From Anaerofustis sp. (lineage in GTDB: Bacteria > Bacillota > Clostridia > Eubacteriales > Anaerofustaceae), in contig NZ_JAHZIA010000027.1 in assembly GCF_019420015.1 (NCBI RefSeq), positions 1 to 64,000 of the forward strand: DNA of 64,000 nt, read 5' to 3'. Positions 1 through 7,889 of this stretch are shown one piece after another. Each line of letters opens with the position of its first letter. Positions within the stretch are counted from its first letter, which is position 1. A model generated the notes under the pieces. The model ran no database searches and was not told the origin of the DNA. It worked only from the letters and a program-made list of their open reading frames with translations. The position numbers and the translations under genes were made by a program.

Positions 1-135
1 ATAAACATTGTGTTTAAACTTAAAATTTAAAACTTATACATATATACTAAAAAAATCTTAAATAAAACATCATAATATCATAACCCATGTGTAAGAATTT
101 AATTTTTTAATGTTCATAAGCAAAATCACAAAAAT

Positions 136-163
136 AAAAGAACCTTTAAAGGTTCTTTTATTT
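136..163 (-). terminator. Hairpin terminator after the XRE regulator
   Basis: A 12-bp perfect palindrome (arms AAAAGAACCTTT and AAAGGTTCTTTT) flanked by A-runs on one side and T-runs on the other. The stop codon of the leftward XRE gene lies inside the stem. It could also serve a rightward gene outside the window. Confidence 0.8.
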
Positions 164-598
164 TTTATGATTATTCAAACTCAAATATGCTTTATAATAT
201 ACGTCTTTTAACACCAACATGGAATCTTCCAAAGAATATCCGTATTTATCCATAGCTTCCAAAATCATATCTTTAAAATGATTAATATAATACGTCATAT
301 CTATTTCATTTTCATAACGAGAAAGTACAGGGTAAACTTTTGACCAATCTATATCATACCCACCGGAAACTTCCTTCACCTCCAAGGTCTCTTTTCCCTC
401 ATTTTTATCCTTTAACAAATAATCAGTACTTACATTTAAAACTTCGGATAAACGTATAAGCTTTGAAATTTCAGGGTGTGAAAGAGATAACTCCCACTTG
501 GAAACAGTCTGCCTTGAGACCTCCAGCATTTCCGCAAGCCGATCCTGTGTAAAATTTAAATTTTTTCTGGCTTTTGCAATTTTTTCTCCGATATTCAT
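158..598 (-). CDS. XRE/cI-family helix-turn-helix transcriptional regulator
   Basis: Predicted 146-residue cytoplasmic DNA-binding protein. Residues about 5-60 form an HTH_3/XRE domain, with the typical segments KARKNLNFTQDRLAEML and VSRQTVSKWE. The C-terminal 70 residues are a small helical region that I do not recognise and that may be an oligomerisation or ligand domain. The open frame extends 36 codons upstream, but GAGGT seven bases before the ATG at 598 and the canonical N-terminus MNIGEKIAKAR make 598 the start. It is monocistronic, with its own promoter and terminator. Its target is unknown; self-regulation is usual for such proteins but is not shown here. Confidence 0.85.
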   Translation of the reverse strand: MNIGEKIAKARKNLNFTQDRLAEMLEVSRQTVSKWELSLSHPEISKLIRLSEVLNVSTDYLLKDKNEGKETLEVKEVSGGYDIDWSKVYPVLSRYENEIDMTYYINHFKDMILEAMDKYGYSLEDSMLVLKDVYYKAYLSLNNHKK

Positions 599-624
599 TT
601 TATACCTCACATATGTAAAATTTA

Positions 625-652
625 ATTTTATACAAAGTTTTATCAAATTCAA
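625..652 (-). promoter_or_regulatory. Sigma-A promoter of the XRE regulator
   Basis: Read on the minus strand: TTGAAT, 16-base spacer, TAAAAT, about 30 bases upstream of the chosen start. It lies inside the alternative longer reading frame, which supports the shorter start. Confidence 0.45.
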
Positions 653-795
653 TGTATCTTTTCTTACAATACCTATTTTACCATTTATATAAGAAAATAA
701 AACCAATTATCGGTTTCAAAATGCAACTTATAAGTGCTCTTAAAAGTTTTAAAAAGAAATAAAACAATACTTATATTTGAAAATACACGTTATAA

Positions 796-1449
796 TCAAG
801 CGTTATTTTTAATCCTTTCAATACCTTTATAAACAGATGGAATTGAAATAATGGCAACGGTAATCAAGGCTTCGGCTCCGATATATATACCGTTATATAC
901 CAACGAATACGGAAGAGGCGCCCATCCCTCCCACGCATACATACCAAAGAAAATCCAACCGGAAATTACAACAAAAACATATCTGCCTAAAACCCCAAGC
1001 AAATACCCCTTAAGAAGTCCTTTTTTCGACTTATAAAAAACACCTGATAATCCAAGGGCTCCAAAAGCCATAACATAATCAATAATAACCTGCAAAGGAA
1101 AAACAATATAAGGCTGAATGATAAATTGAAGTATACCGTATGCACTTGCCGTTAAAATACCGGTTATGGGTCCGTAAAAATACCCTGCAAGACACACAAC
1201 GAGCATACTGCATAAAGTAATTGCTCCTCCAAACGGGAACTCATAAACTTTAAGCATTGAAGCAACTGTACCGAGAGCTATTATCATTGCACAAAATACC
1301 AACTGTTTTGTGCTCATAGTTTTCTTTTCTCTCTTCTTTGAAAAAAACACCGCAAGGAGCAATACTCCAACCAACAAAACAAATAAGGCTACATAACCAT
1401 AATTTGTAAGAACATAACCGTCTGCAGTAGCAGACACAAAAAATGACAT
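796..1449 (-). CDS. thiT: Thiamine-specific ECF transporter substrate-binding subunit ThiT
   Basis: Integral membrane S-component (217 aa) that binds thiamine and works with the shared ECF energising module (EcfA, EcfA', EcfT), which is not in this window. After an unusual N-terminal hydrophobic segment (about residues 16-37) comes the six-helix ThiT core from about residue 47. The stretch WEGWAPLPYSLVYNG near residue 173 carries the aromatic and Asn residues typical of the ThiT binding pocket. ThiT is usually about 180-200 aa, so the N-terminal helix is an extension. AGGAGG precedes the ATG. A TPP riboswitch directly upstream independently supports the thiamine assignment. Confidence 0.92.
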   Translation of the reverse strand: MSFFVSATADGYVLTNYGYVALFVLLVGVLLLAVFFSKKREKKTMSTKQLVFCAMIIALGTVASMLKVYEFPFGGAITLCSMLVVCLAGYFYGPITGILTASAYGILQFIIQPYIVFPLQVIIDYVMAFGALGLSGVFYKSKKGLLKGYLLGVLGRYVFVVISGWIFFGMYAWEGWAPLPYSLVYNGIYIGAEALITVAIISIPSVYKGIERIKNNA

Positions 1450-1455
1450 AAAAAA

Positions 1456-1482
1456 TCCTCCTTATATAAACAAAACAGGAGG
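1456..1482 (-). promoter_or_regulatory. Shine-Dalgarno sequestering hairpin of the TPP riboswitch
   Basis: On the minus strand CCTCCT (1477-1482) can pair perfectly with the thiT Shine-Dalgarno AGGAGG (1457-1462) across a 14-base loop. It lies between the TPP aptamer and the thiT start. No terminator-type hairpin with a U-run is seen there, so translational control is the simplest reading. Confidence 0.65.
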
Positions 1483-1492
1483 TACAAAAGAT

Positions 1493-1578
1493 TTTCAGCT
1501 TCCTTACGCCGGCATAACCCGGATCAAGTAGTAAGGGTAAACATTATGTTTTCTCAGCCCGAAGGCTCCCCTAGCTTT
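1493..1578 (-). ncRNA. TPP (THI-box) riboswitch aptamer
   Basis: The minus strand carries the THI-box landmarks in order: an AGCTAGGGGAGCC start, GGGCTGAGA (the CUGAGA core), a variable hairpin with ACATAATGTT, ACCCTTACTACTTGATC, CCGGGTTATGCCGGCG, and a closing GGAAGCT that pairs with the first segment. It binds thiamine pyrophosphate and lies 44 bases upstream of thiT, which it should shut off when TPP is plentiful. Confidence 0.95.
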
Positions 1579-1601
1579 GTTTATTTTATTAAATTTTTAT
1601 T

Positions 1602-1630
1602 ATTTTATCATCGACAAAAAATAATGTCAA
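1602..1630 (-). promoter_or_regulatory. Sigma-A promoter for the TPP riboswitch-thiT transcript
   Basis: Minus strand TTGACA, 17-base spacer, TAAAAT. The predicted transcription start falls about 15-20 bases before the aptamer. Confidence 0.65.
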
Positions 1631-1645
1631 ACTTTATTTATGTAT

Positions 1646-1891
1646 TTATAAATATTTGTCAAAATTTTTAAAATCGTCTTTATTTTTAAGCCAAAAAATT
1701 TTGCTGAATTTCAAAGAATCGACATTAACACATGCGCTTTCACATCCACATATAATAACGGCAATATCGAAACTTCCTTCACAATCATATGAAACATTAA
1801 TACCTGAATTCTTTCTTAACAAGTTATTCAACTCTTTTATTCTGTCATACCTTGGATTGCATCCTCCGCAATATTTTACATAAATATCCAT
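1646..1891 (-). CDS. Small cysteine-rich protein with CGGCNPRYDR motif, function unknown
   Basis: An 81-residue soluble protein with six cysteines. C8 and C11 sit in YCGGCNPRYDR, followed by C37, C48, C50 and C54 in the segment CGCESAC. The spacing suggests a bound metal, an iron-sulfur cluster or redox-active thiols, but no function can be named from sequence. Short proteins with this N-terminal motif are familiar to me from anaerobic Firmicutes. AAGGATG precedes the ATG. It stands alone between the thiT riboswitch promoter and a NifU-domain gene read in the same direction, so a loose link to Fe-S or redox chemistry is only an inference. Confidence 0.7.
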   Translation of the reverse strand: MDIYVKYCGGCNPRYDRIKELNNLLRKNSGINVSYDCEGSFDIAVIICGCESACVNVDSLKFSKIFWLKNKDDFKNFDKYL

Positions 1892-2002
1892 AAATTCACA
1901 TCCTTAAAAGACATAAAAAATATCCGCTGACTTTTATTTTATCAAAACTTTAAACACAAGGATTATCTTAAATTTAAATATCCTATAAACATTATATATG
2001 CG

Positions 2003-2275
2003 TTAATGTTTTAATATTTTTTTCGCAATATCTATTAATTCTTCGCTGACTTCTTCAACTAAAATAACATCTTTGACTTCGGCAAGTTCATCCATAATAT
2101 TGAACTTTATCAAATCTTCATTGGTCGCTTTTGCGGCAGGACATGAAGAACATGCTCCTATAAGCTTAACTTTTAATATACCTTCATTATACTCTTTTAC
2201 AACAACATCTCCCCCATGACTTCTAAGAGAAGGTCTGACTTTTTCATCAAGAATTTTTTCTATTTTTTTCAACAT
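2003..2275 (-). CDS. NifU C-terminal-domain Fe-S cluster scaffold/carrier protein
   Basis: A 90-residue stand-alone NifU_C domain. The conserved segment around residues 18-47 (RSHGGDVVV, then ACSSCPAA) contains the C42-x2-C45 pair that binds a labile Fe-S cluster in Nfu/NifU proteins. Such small proteins carry clusters to apo-enzymes in the cytoplasm. The frame could start four codons earlier, but GGATGGTG lies well placed before the ATG at 2275. No other isc or suf gene is adjacent. Confidence 0.85.
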   Translation of the reverse strand: MLKKIEKILDEKVRPSLRSHGGDVVVKEYNEGILKVKLIGACSSCPAAKATNEDLIKFNIMDELAEVKDVILVEEVSEELIDIAKKILKH

Positions 2276-2405
2276 AATTATCACCATCCAACATAATTAT
2301 TATATCCTACGAAGAAAATAATTACAATTACTTATTAATTCTACCAAAACACAAAATCTTTATTATTGAATTAATAAGCCGAAACTACTAGAATAACAAA
2401 CAAAC

Positions 2406-2439
2406 TTTTGTTGTAAAAATGCAACAAAAAGAGTAAAAT
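2406..2439 (+). promoter_or_regulatory. Sigma-A-like promoter overlapped by an inverted repeat
   Basis: TTGTAA (2411-2416), 17-base spacer, TAAAAT (2434-2439). An 8-bp perfect inverted repeat, TTTTGTTG (2406-2413) and CAACAAAA (2422-2429), covers the -35 region. It is a plausible operator, perhaps for autoregulation by the downstream activator. Confidence 0.5.
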
Positions 2440-2467
2440 AAAGATATATTTCTTATGGGAGTTTTAT

Positions 2468-3865
2468 ATGGACAGCAAATTTGAAATGTTTAAAAATTTA
2501 CAAGAGGCAAATGAAAGGCTGGACGCAGTAATAGAAAATTCTTTTGACGGAATTTACATTACTGACAATAAAGCCAATACAATAAAGGTAAATAAATCAT
2601 ATGAGATGATAACCGGACTAAAAAAAGAAGAAGTTCTGGGCAAAAACATGATAGATTTAATAAAAAACAATGTAATATCAATCTCAGGATCCGTTCTTGC
2701 ATTAAAAAAGAAAAAGCCCGTAACACTAAAACAGGAGTTTAAAACCGGGAAAAAAGCTTTAATAACCAGTTCTCCGGTATTCGACAATAAAGGTAACATA
2801 ATTATGGTTGTCACCAATGTAAGAGACCTAACAGAAATATATAACCTGAAAGAAGAAGTAAACAAAAACCTACTGTCTAAAGTCACAAATGACAAAAATA
2901 CAACGCATTCAAAAGAGAACTCCTCACTGTCGGAAAAATTAATATGTGTAGACAAAAATTCCATCGCAACATTGGATATGGCAAGAAAAGTCGCTCCCCT
3001 GGATACCACGGTAATGCTTATGGGTGATACGGGAGTGGGTAAAGAATTATTTGCCAACTATATATACAAGAACAGTTCAAGAAAAAACAAACCCTTTATA
3101 AAAGTTAATTGTGGTGCAATACCTCAAGGTCTGGTTGAAAGTGAATTCTTCGGATACGTAAAAGGGGCATTTACAGGTGCGGACAAAAACGGAAAAGAAG
3201 GATTATTTGAAGCCGCAAATAACGGAACGATATTCTTGGATGAAATAGGAGAACTTCCTCTCTCTATGCAGGTAAAACTGCTTAGGGTTTTACAGGAGCA
3301 AGAAATTGAAAGAGTCGGAGGAACAAAACCGATTAAAATAAATGTCAGAATAATCGCTGCCACAAATGCAGATTTGGATAAACTTGTTGAAGAAAAAGTA
3401 TTCAGAAAAGATTTGTATGACAGATTAATAGTGTTCCCTATTCATATTCCGGCATTAAAAGACAGAAGAGAAGATATTATCCCGCTAACGGATTTTTTCA
3501 CCGATAAATTCAATAAAAAATACGACTTCAACAAATATTTTGACAAAGAGGCATTAAATAAATTAAAGGAGTATTCTTGGCCCGGCAATATAAGAGAGTT
3601 GAGAAATATAGTTGAAAGAGGCTTAATATTAAGTGACAACAAGAAGGTTACGTTAAAAGATCTCCCTTTTAATGAAAAACCCAAAGAAGACTTCGTCGGG
3701 TTCAGATTAAAAGAAACGAACAATTTAAAAAAGTTAACCGAAAGCATAGAACTTGAATATATAAATCATGCTTACCAAAAATACAAAAATGTCAGAGAAG
3801 CGGCTGAAAGCCTTGGAATGGACCCATCAACATTCGTGCGAAAAAGAAAAAGATATTCAAAATAA
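2468..3865 (+). CDS. Sigma-54-dependent transcriptional activator (PAS-AAA+-HTH)
   Basis: 465-residue bacterial enhancer-binding protein. An N-terminal PAS domain (about residues 15-125) should sense a small molecule or redox signal. The AAA+ sigma-54 interaction domain follows, with Walker A GDTGVGKE (186-193), the GAFTGA loop (233-238) that contacts sigma-54, and Walker B TIFLDE (254-259). A Fis-type HTH ends the protein (about 430-462). There is no receiver domain, so it is not a standard response regulator. No sigma-54 promoter (GG-N10-GC) was noticed by eye near either neighbour, so its target is probably elsewhere. A hairpin terminator follows at once: an orphan unit. Confidence 0.93.
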   Translation: MDSKFEMFKNLQEANERLDAVIENSFDGIYITDNKANTIKVNKSYEMITGLKKEEVLGKNMIDLIKNNVISISGSVLALKKKKPVTLKQEFKTGKKALITSSPVFDNKGNIIMVVTNVRDLTEIYNLKEEVNKNLLSKVTNDKNTTHSKENSSLSEKLICVDKNSIATLDMARKVAPLDTTVMLMGDTGVGKELFANYIYKNSSRKNKPFIKVNCGAIPQGLVESEFFGYVKGAFTGADKNGKEGLFEAANNGTIFLDEIGELPLSMQVKLLRVLQEQEIERVGGTKPIKINVRIIAATNADLDKLVEEKVFRKDLYDRLIVFPIHIPALKDRREDIIPLTDFFTDKFNKKYDFNKYFDKEALNKLKEYSWPGNIRELRNIVERGLILSDNKKVTLKDLPFNEKPKEDFVGFRLKETNNLKKLTESIELEYINHAYQKYKNVREAAESLGMDPSTFVRKRKRYSK

Positions 3866-3893
3866 AACGGCATAATGTTTATTGCCGTTTTTT
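3866..3893 (+). terminator. Terminator after the sigma-54 activator
   Basis: Stem AAACGGCA / TGCCGTTT with a 10-base loop, then a T-run, directly after the stop codon. Confidence 0.85.
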
Positions 3894-4145
3894 ATGCAAT
3901 CAGCTTTTATATTAATACACATTAATATACATAATAAAATATATAATTTATAATTCTAAAGCATATATATTATTAAATCCCAATATTTATTTTGCATTTA
4001 TAACAAAATAAAATTACAAAATCGCAATATATCAATTTAAAGTCAATTTTTCATCAAAACTTCGACAATTTAGAACGACAAATATGTAGTATAATATCTC
4101 TTGTATTATGTTTAAATAATAAAAAAGGAAAAAGAGGTTTGGGGA

Positions 4146-4472
4146 ATGAGTATGAAAAATTTAAACAAAAATATGGAAACAAATGGCACGGAAAGCGAAT
4201 CCTTCTCAGCGGAAACGAGGATCAACGGTTCCACTGCAAATTCAATGAAAGATTCTTTAATAAAATCTTTATCAAAACTGGAAATGTCCGTTTTAACGCT
4301 AAACAGAAAAGACATAAATTCTATCATCAAAACATATGAGGACTTAAACGAACTAAAAAAATTAATGAAATATGTAAGAAAATATGTTCCGATAAATAAT
4401 TTTATCTTAAATCATATTCAAGGACATATAGACAAATACGAATTTTATCTTAGAAATAAGTTTCAAATATAA
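4146..4472 (+). CDS. Hypothetical 108-aa polar protein
   Basis: Not recognised. The first 35 residues are Asn/Ser/Thr/Glu-rich and probably disordered; residues 36-108 are predicted helical, with regularly spaced Leu and Ile (for example SLIKSLSKLEMSVLTLN). There is no signal peptide or membrane segment. AGAGG lies eight bases before the ATG at 4146, a TATAAT box lies at 4090-4095, and a terminator follows, so it looks like a real short monocistronic gene. A second ATG at 4152 could also serve as start. Confidence 0.6.
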   Translation: MSMKNLNKNMETNGTESESFSAETRINGSTANSMKDSLIKSLSKLEMSVLTLNRKDINSIIKTYEDLNELKKLMKYVRKYVPINNFILNHIQGHIDKYEFYLRNKFQI

Positions 4473-4488
4473 TTAAATATACTTTATT

Positions 4489-4520
4489 TAAAAAGGCTGT
4501 TATAAAGCAGTCTTTTTATT
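4489..4520 (+). terminator. Terminator after the 108-aa gene
   Basis: Arms AAAAAGGCTG and CAGTCTTTTT (one G-T pair), followed by T-rich sequence. Confidence 0.65.
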
Positions 4521-4659
4521 TTGAGCATAATGTATTTAATTTACCGATATTTTATTTTTTATAAATTTCAAATAAAGTACTATATGTAAATTAAACAATA
4601 TATAATACCAAATCCATAAAAATAGACAATATCATATAACGTTCCTATACAAAACAAAT

Positions 4660-4689
4660 AAAAAAGAGATTACATAACGTAACCTCTTT
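4660..4689 (-). terminator. Terminator of the aldo/keto reductase gene
   Basis: Minus-strand stem AAAGAGGTTAC / GTAATCTCTTT (one G-U pair) with a 5-base loop, followed by a T-run, ten bases past the stop codon. Confidence 0.8.
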
Positions 4690-4699
4690 GATCAAAACA

Positions 4700-5551
4700 T
4701 TAAAAATCAACATCGTCAGGATCGGCACATTGACCTCCGCAATAAGGAATGTTGTCAATAAGAGCCATATCCTCTTTTGTCAAATTAAAATCAAATATAT
4801 TTGCATTCTCTACTATCCTGTTTGGAGTAACCGATTTCGGAAGAGGAAGTATATTATGCTGCAAAACCCATCTCAAACATATTTGAGCAGCAGATTTATT
4901 GTATTTTTCAGCAAGAGAAAGTAATTTTTCATTGCTTAAAGCATCCTTTCTTCCAAGAGGAGACCAAGCCTCGACAACTATATCATTATCAATGCAATAC
5001 TCGGCAGTTTCAATCTGAGCAAATCCGGGATGAAATTCTATTTGATTTACCATAGGCTTAATTTTAGCGGTTTTCATCAAAGCTTCTATATGATGAGGAA
5101 GGAAGTTGCTTAACCCTATCGCTTTTACTCTTCCGCTTCCATATATCTCTTCAAAAGCTTTCCATGTCTGTGCATTTATCTCTTCCGCATTATCAAATTG
5201 TTTTTTTATAGCCGGCCAATGGATTAAGAACAAATCAAGATATTCAAGTCCAAGATTATCCATTGTCTTTTCAAAAGCAATCTTTGCACTTTCGTATCCT
5301 CTGTCACTGTTCCAAAGCTTACTTGTAACAAATATATCTTCTCTTTTTACTCCGCTTTCTTTTATTGCTTTTCCGACACCTTTTTCGTTTTGATAAAAAT
5401 ATGCAGTGTCTATATGTCTGTATCCTGCTTTTAATGCCTCCTTGACACCGCTTACAACACTCTCTCCGTCAGGGGTCTGGAATGTACCGTATCCGACACA
5501 TGGAATACCGATACCGTTATTTAATGTAAAGACATCTGTTAAATTTTTCAT
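4700..5551 (-). CDS. Aldo/keto reductase
   Basis: 283-residue NADPH-dependent oxidoreductase of the AKR superfamily (TIM barrel), 2,5-diketo-gluconate-reductase/YvgN-like, a usual length for this group. The catalytic tetrad is visible: Asp and Tyr in HIDTAYFYQNE, Lys in VTSKLWN and His in LFLIHWP. The phosphate-binding C-terminal part includes LPLPKSVTPNRIVEN. Physiological substrates of such enzymes (aldehydes, keto-aldehydes) cannot be read from sequence. It is monocistronic with AAGAGGTG before the ATG. The Cys pair in CGGQC near the C-terminus is a minor oddity. Confidence 0.92.
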   Translation of the reverse strand: MKNLTDVFTLNNGIGIPCVGYGTFQTPDGESVVSGVKEALKAGYRHIDTAYFYQNEKGVGKAIKESGVKREDIFVTSKLWNSDRGYESAKIAFEKTMDNLGLEYLDLFLIHWPAIKKQFDNAEEINAQTWKAFEEIYGSGRVKAIGLSNFLPHHIEALMKTAKIKPMVNQIEFHPGFAQIETAEYCIDNDIVVEAWSPLGRKDALSNEKLLSLAEKYNKSAAQICLRWVLQHNILPLPKSVTPNRIVENANIFDFNLTKEDMALIDNIPYCGGQCADPDDVDF

Positions 5552-5581
5552 TTCGCACCTCTTATTTTTAATTATATTTAT

Positions 5582-5610
5582 ATTTTAACATAATCTGAAA
5601 CGTTATGTAA
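5582..5610 (-). promoter_or_regulatory. Sigma-A promoter of the aldo/keto reductase
   Basis: Minus strand TTACAT, 17-base spacer, TAAAAT, about 30 bases before the ATG. Confidence 0.45.
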
Positions 5611-5743
5611 ATTTCTATAAAATATTTTTATTAAATTTATCATATACCCCTATTTGAACAAAAGTGATAAATTTATCTATGCAACATAAACATTTTAAGT
5701 TATAATTAATTTAATTTATCAATTAACAAAAAAGAGGTTAAAA

Positions 5744-6571
5744 ATGAACATACAATGGTATCCGGGGCATATGGCAAAAGCCACAAGACTTATAAAAGAA
5801 GATCTTAAAAACGTAGATATAATAATAAAGCTTTTGGACTCAAGAGCCGTATTAAGAAGTGAAAACAAAGATTTCAACAAAATAATAAATCAAAAAAAAT
5901 CCATCAAAATATACAACAAATCAGATTTGAGTGATGAAAAAGCTACAAAGGAATGGATTTCATATTTCAAAGATAAAAATGAAGATGTATTCTTCATTGA
6001 CTCCATAAGCAAAAAAGGTATAAACGAAGTTGTCGAATACTTAAACAGTTTAAAATCAAAATTCAGATCAAACAGAGAAGTAAGGGCTATGGTTGTCGGA
6101 ATACCAAATGTGGGTAAATCGATGTTTATAAACTCTATAACAAAAAAATCCAATGCAAAAACAGGAAACAGACCGGGAGTAACCCTATCAAAACAATGGA
6201 TTAAAGTAAAAGGCGAACTATACTTATTGGACACACCGGGAGTTCTTCCTCCCAAATTCGAGAATTTGGAGGATGGAGTATGCCTTGCATCTTTAGGTTC
6301 TGTAAAAGAAACTATACTCGACAGAGAGGAGTTATGTCTTAAACTTATTGAATTTTTAATTGACAATTATCCAAACAATTTAAAAGAAAGATATAAACTG
6401 GACAATGTAAACAATCCCCCCCTTGAAGTATACGAAGACATAGGAAGAAAACGAGGATTTCTCTTAAAAGGAGGAGAAATCGATTATTTAAGAACCGCAG
6501 TAACGGTTTTGGATGAATTTAAAAACGGACAAATCGGCCGTATGTCATTTGATAAAGTATCAGATCTATAG
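5744..6571 (+). CDS. rbgA: Ribosome biogenesis GTPase RbgA (YlqF)
   Basis: Circularly permuted GTPase (275 aa) that acts in late assembly of the 50S subunit. The motif order is the permuted one: G4 NKSD (58-61) before G1 GIPNVGKS (119-126), G2 in RPGVT (143-147) and G3 DTPG (163-166). The N-terminus MNIQWYPGHMAKA is the family signature and residues 200-275 form the RNA-binding ANTAR-like domain. It is followed 11 bases later by the RNase HII gene, a partnership common in Firmicutes. GAGG precedes the ATG. Confidence 0.96.
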   Translation: MNIQWYPGHMAKATRLIKEDLKNVDIIIKLLDSRAVLRSENKDFNKIINQKKSIKIYNKSDLSDEKATKEWISYFKDKNEDVFFIDSISKKGINEVVEYLNSLKSKFRSNREVRAMVVGIPNVGKSMFINSITKKSNAKTGNRPGVTLSKQWIKVKGELYLLDTPGVLPPKFENLEDGVCLASLGSVKETILDREELCLKLIEFLIDNYPNNLKERYKLDNVNNPPLEVYEDIGRKRGFLLKGGEIDYLRTAVTVLDEFKNGQIGRMSFDKVSDL

Positions 6572-6582
6572 GAGGTATTGGT

Positions 6583-7713
6583 ATGATTGACGTTAAAAAC
6601 ACAAAAATTACGATTATAAAAGAAATGTTGAACGATATCCCTTTTAATGAATATGAAAAATACATCGAAGCCTTTAAAGCTGATGACAGAAAGGCAGTTC
6701 ATAAATACGCATTAAAACTTCAGCGAACACTTGATGCATATAACAAAGAAGTAACAAGATTAAACAACATGAAAGAATACGAGTATCACCTTTATGAAAA
6801 AGGCTGCAAATATATAGCCGGCATTGATGAAGTAGGAAGAGGACCTTTGGCGGGACCTGTAGTTACGGCCAGTGTAATAATGCCAAAAGACAGCAAAATA
6901 ATGTATATAAATGATTCAAAAGCACTCAGTTCTCAAAAAAGAACAGAGTTGGCAGAAAAAATAAAATCGGAAGCTTTGGATTATTCATACGGCATTGTGG
7001 ATAACAAAGAGATAGATAAAATAAATATACTTAACGCAACAAAAAAAGCAATGCTAAGCTCCGTAGAAAATCTTAAATTAAAACCTGATGCACTTCTTAT
7101 AGATGCAGTTACAATCGATACCGATATAGAGCAAAAATCCTTTATAAAAGGCGACAGTAAAATCTACAGTATAAGTGCGGCAAGCATACTTGCAAAAGTA
7201 TACAGAGACAAATTAATGGACGAATACGCAAAACAATATCCTGATTACGGTTTTGATAAAAACAAAGGATACGGAACGGCAGAACATATGGAAGCCATAA
7301 AAATGAACGGGCTTACTCCGATTCACCGAACTTCTTTTACGCAGAACATAGTAAAAAGTGCAGTTGAAAAAGGAAGAAGTTATGAAAATGTAGTAGTAAA
7401 TTACTTGGCAAAACAAGGTTATACCATACTAAACAGAAATTATAAATGCTCTTACGGAGAAGTAGACATAATAATAAAAAAGGACGATATGATTGTTTTT
7501 GTCGAAGTTAAAGGGAGACATAAAAATATCATTCCGCCCAAAAATTATGTGGAAACATCAAAACAAAAAAGAATAATAGACAGTGCTCAAAATTATCTGA
7601 AAGAAAAAAATATGACGGATAAATATAAAATACGATTTGATGTCGTTGAAATTATAAACAAAACAAAAGGAACTTTCGATATAAATATAATAAAAGACGC
7701 ATTCAGAGCTTGA
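6583..7713 (+). CDS. rnhB: RNase HII fused to a YraN-family (UPF0102) nuclease-like domain
   Basis: A single 376-residue open frame joins two proteins that are normally separate neighbours. Residues about 75-255 are RNase HII, which removes ribonucleotides from DNA: acidic residues D82 and E83 in GIDEVGRG, D174 in LLIDAV and D209 in KVYRDK. Residues 263-373 are a complete YraN domain with E293, D295 and the EVKGR segment (308-312), an endonuclease-like signature. Residues 1-70 are the usual helical N-terminal extension of Firmicute RNase HII. No stop codon or frame change separates the parts, and a short ASAVEKGRSYEN-like linker joins them. Strong AGGAGG at the start; probable operon with rbgA. 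Confidence 0.94.
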   Translation: MIDVKNTKITIIKEMLNDIPFNEYEKYIEAFKADDRKAVHKYALKLQRTLDAYNKEVTRLNNMKEYEYHLYEKGCKYIAGIDEVGRGPLAGPVVTASVIMPKDSKIMYINDSKALSSQKRTELAEKIKSEALDYSYGIVDNKEIDKINILNATKKAMLSSVENLKLKPDALLIDAVTIDTDIEQKSFIKGDSKIYSISAASILAKVYRDKLMDEYAKQYPDYGFDKNKGYGTAEHMEAIKMNGLTPIHRTSFTQNIVKSAVEKGRSYENVVVNYLAKQGYTILNRNYKCSYGEVDIIIKKDDMIVFVEVKGRHKNIIPPKNYVETSKQKRIIDSAQNYLKEKNMTDKYKIRFDVVEIINKTKGTFDINIIKDAFRA

Positions 7714-7831
7714 TACATATTACCTTAACAATCATATTAAATATAAAACAACCATGCTTTAATGAACATAATTTTAATTTTTATAAGCGCAATAATTTTT
7801 ATATAAAAACATGATTTATCAAAAGGTATGC

Positions 7832-7860
7832 TTTACTAAAGAAAAAATATGTTATATACT
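7832..7860 (+). promoter_or_regulatory. Candidate sigma-A promoter of ychF
   Basis: TTTACT, 17-base spacer, TATACT, 30 bases before the ychF ATG. Confidence 0.45.
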
Positions 7861-7889
7861 TTATAAAGATTATTTTTAAGGAGAAGAAA

